A program made the position numbers and the translations under genes. Shown here in pieces: positions 8,738 through 17,233 of a stretch of DNA of 64,000 bases. The notes beneath the pieces were generated by a model that worked only from the letters and a program-made list of their open reading frames with translations, did not search any database and was not told the DNA's origin. Numbering within the stretch: position 1 is the first letter of the stretch; each line of letters begins with the position of its first letter. The stretch is from the NCBI RefSeq assembly GCF_024298965.1, contig NZ_CP085193.1:10354001-10418000 (forward strand), read 5' to 3'. The stretch is from Streptomyces rapamycinicus NRRL 5491. Its GTDB lineage: Bacteria; Actinomycetota; Actinomycetes; Streptomycetales; Streptomycetaceae.

Positions 8738-9315
8738 GCACCACCGCCCCCCGCCCGGCCGTCGTCACCGACTTCAGCCTCGCCACCGGGCTCTCCCGGA
8801 CCAAGAAGCCGCTCCAGCGCCGCATGTCCGCCATGGCCGGGATGTACGCCGACCAGGAGGCGGCGGAGCGCCTGGCCGAAGAGGACGTCCTGGTCTACGA
8901 GTTCTTCGACATGGGCGTCCCCCAGAGCTCCGGGGAGGTGGCCTACGGCACCAGCATCACCTACCCGGGCAAGGTCGGTGACGAGTACTTCATGACCAAG
9001 GGCCACTTCCACTCCGTGCTCGACACCGCCGAGATCTACTACTGCCTGCGCGGCCGGGGCCTGATGATGATGGAGAACCCCGAGGGCGATGTGCAGTGGC
9101 AGGAATTCACCCCCGGCCAGGGCGTCTACGTCCCCGGCCGGTACGCCCACCGCTCCATCAACACCTCGCCCGACGAGCCGCTGATCACCTTCTTCGCCTT
9201 CCCCGGCCACGCCGGACACGACTACGGCACCATCGAGACCAAGGGCTTCCGCAAGATCGTGGTGGAGCGCGACGGTGCCCCGGCGGTCGTGGACAACCCG
9301 AAGTGGGCGCGGTGA
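8734..9315 (+). CDS. Cupin-type glucose-6-phosphate isomerase-like protein
   Basis: This 193-aa protein resembles the archaeal cupin phosphoglucose isomerase family. The metal site is visible as KGHFH, then AEIYYCLRGRG and a later His in VPGRYAHRS. It would interconvert an aldose phosphate and a ketose phosphate. ATG 8734 overlaps the previous stop and the gene ends in a GTGA overlap with the next, so it is tightly coupled to its neighbours. The substrate may differ from glucose 6-phosphate because the rest of the operon is not a glycolytic set. Confidence 0.82.
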   Translation: MSTTAPRPAVVTDFSLATGLSRTKKPLQRRMSAMAGMYADQEAAERLAEEDVLVYEFFDMGVPQSSGEVAYGTSITYPGKVGDEYFMTKGHFHSVLDTAEIYYCLRGRGLMMMENPEGDVQWQEFTPGQGVYVPGRYAHRSINTSPDEPLITFFAFPGHAGHDYGTIETKGFRKIVVERDGAPAVVDNPKWAR

Positions 9316-10241
9316 CGAACCGGATCGCCGTCACGCCACGTTCGCTCTCCCAGGGCGGCCACCCCGCGCTGGCCGCCCTGGAGGCGGCGGGCTACGACCT
9401 GCTGTTCCCCACCCCCGGCCGCCAGCCCACCCGCGAGGAGCAGCTGCGGTTCCTGCCCTCGTGCGTCGGCTATCTCGCCGGGGTCGAGCCGATCACCCGC
9501 GAGGTGCTGGCCGCGGCCCCCGGCCTCAAGGTCATCAGCCGCAACGGCGTAGGAGTCGACTCCGTCGACCTGACCGCCGCCGCCGAGCGGGGAGTGGCCG
9601 TCGAGACCGCCGCCGGGGCCAACGCCCAGGGCGTCGCCGAACTCGCCATCGCCCTCATGCTCGCCGGGCTGCGCCACATCCCGCCGCAGGACGCGGCGCT
9701 CAAGGCCGACCGGTGGCAGCGGATCCGGGGCCGCGAGGTGGCCGGGCGCACCCTCGGGGTCGTGGGATGCGGGCAGATCGGCCGCAGGGTGGTCCGGCTC
9801 GGCCTCGGGCTCGGCATGTCCGTACGCGCCTTCGACGCCTTCCCCGACCCGGAGTTCACCCCCGCCGGGGACTTCTCGTACACCACGATGGACGATCTGC
9901 TCGCCCGCGCGGACGCGGTGACCCTGCACTGCCCGCCCGCCGAGCGGCCACTGATCGACAAGGCCGCCGTCGCGGCCATGCGGCCCGGCGCCCATCTGGT
10001 CAACACGGCCCGCGCGAGCCTGGTCGACGACGGCGCGGTCCTCGACGCCCTCGAGGACGGCCGGCTCATCGGGTACGCCACCGATGTGTACGACCAGGAG
10101 CCGCCGGAGCCCCAGGAGCTGTTCCACCACCCGCGCGTGATCACCACACCCCATATCGGGGGGTACACCGGGGAGAGTGTGGAGCGCGCCACCCGCGCGG
10201 CCGTGGAGAATCTGCTACGGGTACTTACCGTCCCTTCCTGA
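9312..10241 (+). CDS. D-isomer-specific 2-hydroxyacid dehydrogenase (SerA-like)
   Basis: This 309-aa protein has the NAD-binding motif GCGQIGRRV and the family's catalytic arginine/glutamate/histidine regions (SRNGVGVDSVDL, NTARASLVDD, TTPHIGGYT). It lacks the C-terminal ACT domain of full SerA, so it should not be feedback-regulated by serine. It probably reduces or oxidises a 2-keto/2-hydroxy acid produced in this pathway. The GTG start overlaps the cupin stop. The gap to the regulator gene is 16 nt. Confidence 0.85.
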   Translation: MTNRIAVTPRSLSQGGHPALAALEAAGYDLLFPTPGRQPTREEQLRFLPSCVGYLAGVEPITREVLAAAPGLKVISRNGVGVDSVDLTAAAERGVAVETAAGANAQGVAELAIALMLAGLRHIPPQDAALKADRWQRIRGREVAGRTLGVVGCGQIGRRVVRLGLGLGMSVRAFDAFPDPEFTPAGDFSYTTMDDLLARADAVTLHCPPAERPLIDKAAVAAMRPGAHLVNTARASLVDDGAVLDALEDGRLIGYATDVYDQEPPEPQELFHHPRVITTPHIGGYTGESVERATRAAVENLLRVLTVPS

Positions 10242-10257
10242 GACCACGGAGCGAGTC

Positions 10258-11175
10258 ATGGCTGTCCCGGCGGATGAGGCCGGCAATGTGCTGCACCTCA
10301 TCACCAGCAAGCTGCCCTACCTACCGGGCGCCCTGCGCCAGATCGGCGAGTATCTGCTGGCCCACCCCCGGCAGGCGCAGTCGATGACCATTTCGCAGCT
10401 GGCCTCGGCGTGCGGCGTGGCCGAGTCGACCGTCTCCCGGTTCGTCCGCGAGCTGGGCATGGACAGCTATCACTCGCTCCGCGTCAGCCTCGCCGAGGCC
10501 ACCTTCGCCACCCGGTCGGCCGCCGCCGGCCGGGACGAGGAGTTCGTCTACGAGGGCATCCTGCGCGGGGACGAGCCCCCCGCCATCGTGGGCAAGATCG
10601 AGCGCAGCAGCCGCCAGACGCTGGCCCAGACCGCCAAGCAGGTCAGCGGCGACGCCATCAGCCGGGCCGTCGATCTGCTGCACGAAGCGGACGCGGTGGT
10701 GTTCTGCTGCATGGGCTCCTCCAGCATCGCCGCGGAGGAGGGGGTCATGCGGTTCACCCGGGCGGGCAAGAAGTGTCTGCTCTACCGCGACCAGAGCGTG
10801 CAGGTCATGCTGGCCACCATCCTGACGCCACGGGATGTGCTCATCGGCATCAGCGACTCCGGCAAGTCCACCGCCATCGTGGACGCCATGCGGCTGGCCC
10901 GGCAGACCGGGGCCACCTCCATCGGCATCACCTCCGTCCAGGACAGCCCGCTGGCGGAGCTCAGCGATGTGCCGCTGTTCACCTCCAACGTCGCGGGGGA
11001 GGGGCTGTACGGGGAGTCCGTCACCTCGAAGTGGGGCCAGCTGCTGCTGATCGACATCCTCTACGCCACCTACGCGGCACGCCACTTCGACGACACCCTC
11101 CACCACCTCAAGGAGACCTACGAGGCGGGCATCCGCCACTCCCGTTCCCCGGGGATCCCGCCCGTGGAGAGCTGA
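10258..11175 (+). CDS. RpiR/MurR family transcriptional regulator (HTH + SIS)
   Basis: This 305-aa regulator has an N-terminal RpiR helix-turn-helix (about residues 5-80; TISQLASACGVAESTVSRF) and a C-terminal SIS sugar-phosphate-binding domain (about 130-265; FCCMGSSSIAAEEG, IGISDSGKST). RpiR proteins sense phosphosugars made by the pathway they control. Being the last gene of the run, 16 nt after the dehydrogenase, it most likely controls the operon and is made with it. No operator can be assigned because the operon promoter lies before the window. Confidence 0.9.
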   Translation: MAVPADEAGNVLHLITSKLPYLPGALRQIGEYLLAHPRQAQSMTISQLASACGVAESTVSRFVRELGMDSYHSLRVSLAEATFATRSAAAGRDEEFVYEGILRGDEPPAIVGKIERSSRQTLAQTAKQVSGDAISRAVDLLHEADAVVFCCMGSSSIAAEEGVMRFTRAGKKCLLYRDQSVQVMLATILTPRDVLIGISDSGKSTAIVDAMRLARQTGATSIGITSVQDSPLAELSDVPLFTSNVAGEGLYGESVTSKWGQLLLIDILYATYAARHFDDTLHHLKETYEAGIRHSRSPGIPPVES

Positions 11176-11186
11176 CCCGGAGCCGG

Positions 11187-11774
11187 TCACCTGGACACGA
11201 TGTGCAGGATCGCCGTGCCGTCCTCCCCGGCCGCCATCAGGATCACCACGGCGCCGGGCTGGGCGGCCGGCCGCGTGGTGCTCACCCTTCCGCACGAGTT
11301 GCTGCTGCCGTGGTCGCGCAGCACGGTGACGCACCCCTGGCCGGGGCCGCTCGCCCCGCCCTGGGAGCGGTTGTTGCCCGACCTCACCGTGTACGTGATC
11401 TTGTTCGGGCCGATCTCGTTCACGGTCAGCGTCGCCGGACCGGCCGGACCCTTGAAGCCGACCGTCACCCGCTCGGACACCGCGATCGCGCAGTCGCCGT
11501 CCGCGCAGGCGCCGACGTCACGCCCGTCCGCCGCCGGCACCGGCGGTTTCGCCGGGGCGCCGAGATCGCCGGAGGGGCTGCCCGAGGGCTGTGCGGAACG
11601 GGACGCCGACGGGTTCCCACGGTGCGAGGGCACCCCGTCGGTCGTGTCCGACCCGCCGCAACCGGCCACGGTCAGCGCGGCCAGCACCGTCATCACCGCT
11701 GCCGTACGACCTGATCCCGGCTGTTGCGCGCGTGCCCCGCGCGTTCCACGTACCGATGTCATGGTGGTCATCAT
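11187..11774 (-). CDS. Putative secreted lipoprotein
   Basis: This 195-aa protein starts with an arginine-rich region and a hydrophobic stretch ending in the lipobox LTVAGC, so it should be lipidated and anchored outside the membrane. The mature part is Ser/Gly/Pro-rich at first, then forms a small beta-rich domain with cysteines (GACADGDCAIAVSERV; GQGCVTVL). No family was recognised. ATG 11774 was chosen because GGGAGG lies 7 nt upstream; an ATG at 11807 has no such site. It faces the RpiR gene tail to tail, with only 11 nt between. Confidence 0.75.
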   Translation of the reverse strand: MMTTMTSVRGTRGARAQQPGSGRTAAVMTVLAALTVAGCGGSDTTDGVPSHRGNPSASRSAQPSGSPSGDLGAPAKPPVPAADGRDVGACADGDCAIAVSERVTVGFKGPAGPATLTVNEIGPNKITYTVRSGNNRSQGGASGPGQGCVTVLRDHGSSNSCGRVSTTRPAAQPGAVVILMAAGEDGTAILHIVSR

Positions 11775-11823
11775 GACCCGTCCTCCCGGCGTGCCCGGGT
11801 GCGACATTCCGTCGTGGGGCCGG

Positions 11824-12963
11824 TCAGGGGGCCAGCTGGCGGCTGATGATGAGCCGCTGGATCTGGTTGGTGCCCTCGAAGATCTGCATGATCTTCGCTT
11901 CGCGCATATAGCGCTCCACGGGGAAATCGCGGGTGTAGCCGTAGCCGCCGAAGACCTGGACGGCGTCCGTGGTCACCTTCATGGCGGCGTCGGTCGCCGT
12001 CAGCTTGGCGACGCTGGCCTGACGGGTGTACGGGCGCCCGTGGTCGCGGCGGCGGGCCGCGTCCAGATAGGTGGCGCGTGCGGAGTCGACCGCGGCGGCC
12101 ATGTCGGCCAGCAGGAAGCCGAGCCCCTGGTGGTCGATGATCCTGCGGCCGAAGGCGGTACGTTCATGGGCGTAGCCGACCGCGGCGTCCAGGGCGGCCT
12201 GGGCGAGCCCGGTGGCGCAGGCGGCGACGCCCAGCCGGCCGGAGTCCAGGGCCTGGAAGGCGATGTGGAGCCCCTGGCCCTCGCCGCCGATGAGCCGGTC
12301 GGTGGCGAGGAGGGCGTCGTCCCAGAAGGCGGAGGTGGTGGGGATGGCGTGCAGGCCCATCTTCTCCTCGGGCCGGCCGAAGCTGAGGCCGTCGGTGTGG
12401 CCGGGAGCGAAGAAGCAGGAGATGCCGTCGCTGCCGGGGCCGGTGCGGGCGAACAGCGCGTAGAAGTCCGCCTTGCCGCCGTGGGTGATCCACGCCTTGG
12501 CGCCGTTGATCCGATAGCCGTCGGGGGCCTTCTCGGCACGGCAGGTCAGGGCCGCCGCGTCGGATCCGGCCTGGGGCTCGGACAGGCTGTACCCACCGAT
12601 GAGCCGGCCGCCGAGGATGTCCTCCGCCCAGCGTTCGCGCTGCTCGGTGGTGCCGAAGGTGAGCAGGGGGAAGGCGGCGAGGGTGTGGACGCTGGTGGCG
12701 ATGGCGACGGCGGCCCAGCGCGCGGCCAGCTCCTCCAGCACCTGGAGGTAGACCTCGTAGGGCTGGCCGCCCCCGCCGTACTCCTCCGGGTAGGGCAGGC
12801 CGAGCAGCCCGGCGTCGCCCAGCAGGCGGAACAGGCCCTCGGGGTAGGTCTCGCTGCGTTCGTGCCCGTCGACGCGGAGGGCGAGCTCCTTGTCGGCGAT
12901 CTCGCGGACGAGGTCGAGCAGGTCCTCGGCCTCACGGGTGGGAAGCAGACGGTCGACGGGCAT
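11824..12963 (-). CDS. Acyl-CoA dehydrogenase
   Basis: This 379-aa flavoenzyme introduces a double bond into an acyl-CoA thioester. It has the N-terminal helical domain, the beta domain with YSLSEPQAGSDA and WITHGGKADF, and the C-terminal helical domain with VQVFGGYGYTRDFPVERYMRE and QIFEGTNQIQ. The glutamate in FEGTN is at the catalytic position used by short- and branched-chain enzymes. A 28-bp hairpin separates it from the upstream ferredoxin oxidoreductase gene. Because that enzyme makes acyl-CoAs from 2-keto acids, the two could act in one amino-acid degradation route. Confidence 0.92.
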   Translation of the reverse strand: MPVDRLLPTREAEDLLDLVREIADKELALRVDGHERSETYPEGLFRLLGDAGLLGLPYPEEYGGGGQPYEVYLQVLEELAARWAAVAIATSVHTLAAFPLLTFGTTEQRERWAEDILGGRLIGGYSLSEPQAGSDAAALTCRAEKAPDGYRINGAKAWITHGGKADFYALFARTGPGSDGISCFFAPGHTDGLSFGRPEEKMGLHAIPTTSAFWDDALLATDRLIGGEGQGLHIAFQALDSGRLGVAACATGLAQAALDAAVGYAHERTAFGRRIIDHQGLGFLLADMAAAVDSARATYLDAARRRDHGRPYTRQASVAKLTATDAAMKVTTDAVQVFGGYGYTRDFPVERYMREAKIMQIFEGTNQIQRLIISRQLAP

Positions 12964-13002
12964 GAGGGGCGCTCCTGTGGTGCGGACGGGCGAGGAGAGG
13001 GC

Positions 13003-13068
13003 TCAGGGCCTGTCCGGGGTGGTGATCTGGGCTCGCGGGGCCAGATCACCACCCCGGACAGGCCCTGA
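13003..13068 (-). terminator. 28-bp perfect hairpin between two same-strand genes
   Basis: The arms 13003-13030 and 13041-13068 are exactly complementary over 28 bp, with a 10-nt loop. The hairpin starts 10 nt past the stop of the ferredoxin oxidoreductase gene and lies 39 nt before the start of the acyl-CoA dehydrogenase gene. It should terminate or attenuate transcription of the downstream gene. Confidence 0.8.
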
Positions 13069-13077
13069 GGGCCGGGG

Positions 13078-16000
13078 TCAGACGGAGACGGTCGCGGTGG
13101 CGTCGGCGGTCGCGGTCAGCTCGTCCAGAGCCGCGCGGGCCGTGGTGCGGAACTCCTCGACCCGGGCCAGCTTGATGTCCTCGTAGCCGCGGACGGCCTC
13201 GACGAGCCGCACCAGATCCTCCACGGCGGCGGCGTTGCCGGGCGTCAGACGGGCCAGGGCGGCGCGGACCAGGCGCGGGTACTCCTCGATCAGCGCCCGC
13301 TCCTGGCGGCGCACCTCGGCGTATCCGAACAGGTCCAGCCGGGTGCCCCGCAGCCGCCGCAGGGCGCGGAGGAGCGAGAAGAGGGCGGGCGCCGTGCGGC
13401 GGAGCCGGATCTTGCGCTTCATGCCCAGCGCGCGCAGCGCCGGGGGGTGCAGCAGGACGGAGACGGTGGCATCGGCACCGAACTCTTCCGCGACCCTGGC
13501 CCGTTCCACGGTGTCCAGATGGAGCCGGGCCACCTCGTACTCGTCCTTGTAGGCCATCAGCTTGTGCAGCCCCTCGGCGTAGCCGACGGCGATGCGCTCG
13601 CCCGCCTCGTCACCGGCCCGCCGCCGGGCCAGCGCGGCGACCTCCGCCACCTCGGCGGCGTACCGCTCGGCGTAGGCCCGGTCCTGATAGGCGATCAGGT
13701 CGGCGGCGCGCGGGGCGAGGGTGTCCTGGAGCGTTCCGGGCCGGGCGGCCGTGCCCGCGATGGTGTGCGCCTCGGGTGTGATCTCCAGGACCGGCCGTTC
13801 CGGTGCGGCCAGGGCACGCCGTACGGCGTCGGGGTCGAGGGCGGCGGCGCGCCCCCAGCGGAAGGCCGCGAGATTCTTCTCCACGGCGGGGCCGAGCCGG
13901 ATCGCGCCCTCGATGGCGTCTTCCGTCAGCGGAATGCAGCCGTGCTGGAAGGCGGCTCCGACGAGGAGCATGTTGGTCGGCATGTGATCGCCGAACAGGG
14001 CCTCGGCCATGCTCTGCGCGTCGAGGTAGAGGTTGTCCCCGGGGCGGGTGGCCGACTCCACGCGCTCCAGGGCGTCGTCCGGTGAGCCGGGCACGACGAC
14101 CCGGTTGGTCACCATGGCCGCGGTGGGGACGATGGCGGAGTTGACGACGGCGATGGTGTGGCCGGGGCGGGCGATGCGCAGATTGGCGTCGGCGGCCGCC
14201 CCGAGCAGATCGAAGCCGATGAGCACGTCCGCGGTCGCACGGGAGGCCCGCACGGCACCGGTGACCGGGGTGGCCGAGATCCGTACGTCGCTGACGACGG
14301 GCCCGCCCTTCTGGGCCAGCCCCGTCTGCTCGAGTCCGGCCGCGTAGCGGCCGTCGAGATGGGCGGCCCGCTGGAGCATCTGTGAGACGGTCACGACACC
14401 GGTGCCGCCGATGCCGGGCATCCGCAGCAGCGCGCTGTCCCCGGCCACCGCCGGGGTGGGCGCGGTCAGGGCCACGGGCGGCCGGGGCACGGAGCGGGGC
14501 CGCTTGCCCTTCGCCGCCTTGGCCGTCCCCGCCTTCGGCTCGACGAGGAGGAAGGAGGGGCAGTCGCCCTTCAGGCAGCTGAAGTCGGAGTTGCAGGACG
14601 CCTGGTGGATCCGGGTCTTGCGGCCGAAGGTGGTGTCCACGGGCTGCACCGACAGACATGTGGAGACATCCCCGCAGTCGCCGCAGCCCTCGCAGACCCG
14701 CTCGTTGATGACCACCTTCTCGGCGGGGGTGGGCAGCTGACCGCGCTTGCGCAGCCGGCGCTCCTCCGCGGCGCAGCGGTCGTCATGGATGAGCACGGTC
14801 ACGCCGTTCATGGCGGCCAGCTCCTGCTCGGCCTCGGGCAGATCGTCGCGGTGGCGCACCGTGGCGATCGGATCGAGGCGTACGCCGCGGTAGTCGGCCG
14901 GTGCCGCGGTGGTCACCACGACCTTCCGCACGCCCTCCAGGGCGAGCCAGCGGGTCAGCGCCGGGACGCCCAGCCGTCCCTCGGGCCGCTGGCCGCCGGT
15001 CATCGCGACGGCGTCGTTGTAGAGGAGCTTGTACGTCATGGTCACGCCCGCGGCCACCGCCGCGCGGACGGCGAGGGAGCCGGAGTGGTGGAAGGTGCCG
15101 TCACCGAGGTTCTGCACGAAGTGCCGGTCGTCGGTGAACGGGGCCAGGCCGATCCACTGGGCGCCTTCGCCGCCCATCTGGGTCAGCCCGATCTGGTGGC
15201 CGCGGCCCGCGCCATCGAGGGCGATCATGGCGTGGCAGCCGATGCCCGCGCCGACGAGGGTGTCATCGGCGGTGCGGGTGGAGGTGTTGTGCGGGCAGCC
15301 GGAGCAGAAGTAGGGCGTGCGCGCCGACACGGTGGGCAGCGCGATCCGGGGCGCGGGCGGCGGTGCCAGCGAGGCCAGCCGGGCGGTCGCGGTCCGCGGC
15401 AGCCGATCCTGGCCGATGCGCTGGGCCAGGGCCTTGGCCACGTCCTCGGCCCCGAGGGTGCCCCGGGCGGTGAGCAGCGGGCGGCCGTTCTCGCCGCGGC
15501 GGCCGACCACCACGGGCGCGTCCGCGCTGCCGTACAGGGCGGCCTTGAGGTGCCCTTCGAGGAAGGGCACCTTGTCCTCGACGACCAGGACCTGGTCCAG
15601 ATCGCCGGTCATGGCCACCAGGTCCTCGTCGCAGAGCGGGAACGGCATCGCCAGCCGGATCAGCCGGATACCGAGGGCCTCCATGTCCGCCTCGCCGATG
15701 CCGAGGTCGGCCAGGGCGCGCCGCACCACGGCGTAGGAGGTCCCGGAGGCCATTACGCCCAGGGTGGCGTGCGCGGCGCTGAAGGTGATGCGGTTCAGCC
15801 CGGCCTCGCGGGCGTAGGCGCGCGCCAGGTCCAGCCGGCGGGTGAGCATGTCGTGCTCGGCGTCCAGGGACGCGGGGCCCACGAGGGTGGGCGGCGCGCC
15901 GCGCGGGGCGGCGGGCGGGGCGGGGATGTCGGGCCGGAGGGCGTCGAGGTCGACGACCGCCGAGGCGTCCGCGATATCCGCGACGATCTTCAGCCCGGCC

Positions 16001-16593
16001 CAGAGCCCGGTGGCCCGGGACAGGGCCACGGCGTGCAGTCCGAATTCGAGGATCTCGGGTACGGAGCCGGGCGCGAGCAGGGGCATGGCCAGGCTCTGGC
16101 ACATCGGCTCGCACGAGCTGGGCACGGTCGAGGACTTGGCTCCGGGGTCGTCGCCGATCCAGGCCACCGCGCCGCCCAGCGACGCCGTACCGGCCACCGT
16201 CCCGTGCCGCATCGCGTCGGCCGCGCGGTCAAGACCGGGGTTCTTGCCGTACCAGAACCCGGTCACCGCCTCGTGGCGGCGCCCGGGCACCTGCCCCAGC
16301 AGCTGTGTCCCGGCCACGGCGGTGGCGGCCAGCTCCTCGTTGAGGCCCGGCCGGAACACCACCCCGGCGGGGTCCAGGAAGCGGCGTGCCCGGTCCAGCT
16401 CCAGATCGACCCCGCCCAGCGGTGAGCCCGGATAGCCGGAGACGAACGCGCGGGTGTCCAGACCGCGCGCCGCGTCCAGCCGGCGCTGTTCGAGGGTGAG
16501 CCGGACCAGGGCCTGGATGCCGGAGATCAGCACCCGGCCGCTGCGGGCCGTGTAGGGGTCGTCGAGCGAAACCGCGGCGGGGTCGGTGCTCAC
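13078..16593 (-). CDS. Indolepyruvate ferredoxin oxidoreductase, fused subunits
   Basis: This 1171-aa enzyme oxidatively decarboxylates aryl (or branched) 2-keto acids to acyl-CoA with thiamine diphosphate and ferredoxin. The N-terminal part holds the pyrimidine-domain region (ISGIQALVRL, GYPGSPLGG), the middle the diphosphate domain (YFCSGCPHNTS, GIGCHAM), then a ferredoxin-like segment rich in cysteines (ERVCEGCGDCGD, NSDFSCLKGDCPS), and the C-terminus the gamma-type domain (GIGGTGVVTVSQ). The GTG at 16593 has GAGGAGG 5 nt upstream. It is divergent from an Lrp-type gene that probably regulates it. Confidence 0.9.
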   Translation of the reverse strand: MSTDPAAVSLDDPYTARSGRVLISGIQALVRLTLEQRRLDAARGLDTRAFVSGYPGSPLGGVDLELDRARRFLDPAGVVFRPGLNEELAATAVAGTQLLGQVPGRRHEAVTGFWYGKNPGLDRAADAMRHGTVAGTASLGGAVAWIGDDPGAKSSTVPSSCEPMCQSLAMPLLAPGSVPEILEFGLHAVALSRATGLWAGLKIVADIADASAVVDLDALRPDIPAPPAAPRGAPPTLVGPASLDAEHDMLTRRLDLARAYAREAGLNRITFSAAHATLGVMASGTSYAVVRRALADLGIGEADMEALGIRLIRLAMPFPLCDEDLVAMTGDLDQVLVVEDKVPFLEGHLKAALYGSADAPVVVGRRGENGRPLLTARGTLGAEDVAKALAQRIGQDRLPRTATARLASLAPPPAPRIALPTVSARTPYFCSGCPHNTSTRTADDTLVGAGIGCHAMIALDGAGRGHQIGLTQMGGEGAQWIGLAPFTDDRHFVQNLGDGTFHHSGSLAVRAAVAAGVTMTYKLLYNDAVAMTGGQRPEGRLGVPALTRWLALEGVRKVVVTTAAPADYRGVRLDPIATVRHRDDLPEAEQELAAMNGVTVLIHDDRCAAEERRLRKRGQLPTPAEKVVINERVCEGCGDCGDVSTCLSVQPVDTTFGRKTRIHQASCNSDFSCLKGDCPSFLLVEPKAGTAKAAKGKRPRSVPRPPVALTAPTPAVAGDSALLRMPGIGGTGVVTVSQMLQRAAHLDGRYAAGLEQTGLAQKGGPVVSDVRISATPVTGAVRASRATADVLIGFDLLGAAADANLRIARPGHTIAVVNSAIVPTAAMVTNRVVVPGSPDDALERVESATRPGDNLYLDAQSMAEALFGDHMPTNMLLVGAAFQHGCIPLTEDAIEGAIRLGPAVEKNLAAFRWGRAAALDPDAVRRALAAPERPVLEITPEAHTIAGTAARPGTLQDTLAPRAADLIAYQDRAYAERYAAEVAEVAALARRRAGDEAGERIAVGYAEGLHKLMAYKDEYEVARLHLDTVERARVAEEFGADATVSVLLHPPALRALGMKRKIRLRRTAPALFSLLRALRRLRGTRLDLFGYAEVRRQERALIEEYPRLVRAALARLTPGNAAAVEDLVRLVEAVRGYEDIKLARVEEFRTTARAALDELTATADATATVSV

Positions 16594-16683
16594 GTGAGCC
16601 TCCTCGGCGTATCTGGGGTCCGGCCCAAGGACAGCAAGATCCCCTGGAGGAGCACAAGTAACTTGCGGCCGATCCAGGAGAAG

Positions 16684-16731
16684 ACGCAAACTGTCGAAGA
16701 TATTCGCGGGACTGACTAAAAGAGTTTGCGT
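16684..16731. promoter_or_regulatory. Paired 9-bp inverted repeat in ior/Lrp intergenic region
   Basis: ACGCAAACT (16684-16692) and AGTTTGCGT (16723-16731) are exact inverted copies, 39 bp apart and so about four helical turns. They lie between the divergent ferredoxin oxidoreductase and Lrp genes, a good place for Lrp dimers to bind and loop DNA. Confidence 0.6.
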
Positions 16732-16778
16732 GTGATGTGCGGATCGCGCGGGTGCGCGCGGCGCGGAGCGGAGGGCCG

Positions 16779-17219
16779 ATGCCCGAGTTCGACGATGTTG
16801 ACCGGCAGTTGCTGCGCATGCTGCGCGAGGACGGGCGGCGCACCTTCTCCGAGATGGCACCCGAGGTGGGATTGTCGGTGGCCGCGGTCAAGCGGCGGGT
16901 GGACCGGCTCAAGGACGCCGGGGTGATCAAGGGCTTCACGGTGCAGATCGACCACACCAAGCTCGGCTGGGGCATCGAGGCGTTCGTGGAGCTGTCCTAC
17001 GCCGGTACGACACCGGTCGGGGAGATCGTCCGCACCTGCTACACGGTCCCCGAGGTGCAGGCCGTCTTCACCATCGCCGGTGACCCCGACGCCCTGGTAC
17101 ACGTCCGGGTGCGGGACATCGAGCATCTGCAGCAGGTCATCGACGGTCTGCGGCGCGCCGGCCTGGTCACCGGCACCAAGACGCTGATGGTGCTGGGCTC
17201 GTGGACACGCCACGCCTGA
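16779..17219 (+). CDS. Lrp/AsnC family transcriptional regulator
   Basis: This 146-aa regulator has an N-terminal AsnC helix-turn-helix (DDVDRQLLRMLRED through AAVKRRVDRL) and a C-terminal RAM ligand-binding domain (about residues 60-140; VQAVFTIAGDPDALVHVR). Such proteins sense amino acids. ATG 16779 was chosen for the GGAGGG site 3 nt upstream; an in-frame GTG at 16737 lies in the promoter region. It is transcribed away from the 2-keto-acid ferredoxin oxidoreductase gene, which fits control of aromatic or branched amino-acid breakdown. Confidence 0.9.
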   Translation: MPEFDDVDRQLLRMLREDGRRTFSEMAPEVGLSVAAVKRRVDRLKDAGVIKGFTVQIDHTKLGWGIEAFVELSYAGTTPVGEIVRTCYTVPEVQAVFTIAGDPDALVHVRVRDIEHLQQVIDGLRRAGLVTGTKTLMVLGSWTRHA

Positions 17220-17233
17220 CCACGGTCGTGGCT

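Noticed and set aside
11200..13068. Plus-strand open frame of over 600 codons
   Set aside because: It runs opposite the lipoprotein and acyl-CoA dehydrogenase genes, both of which have clear motifs and ribosome binding sites.
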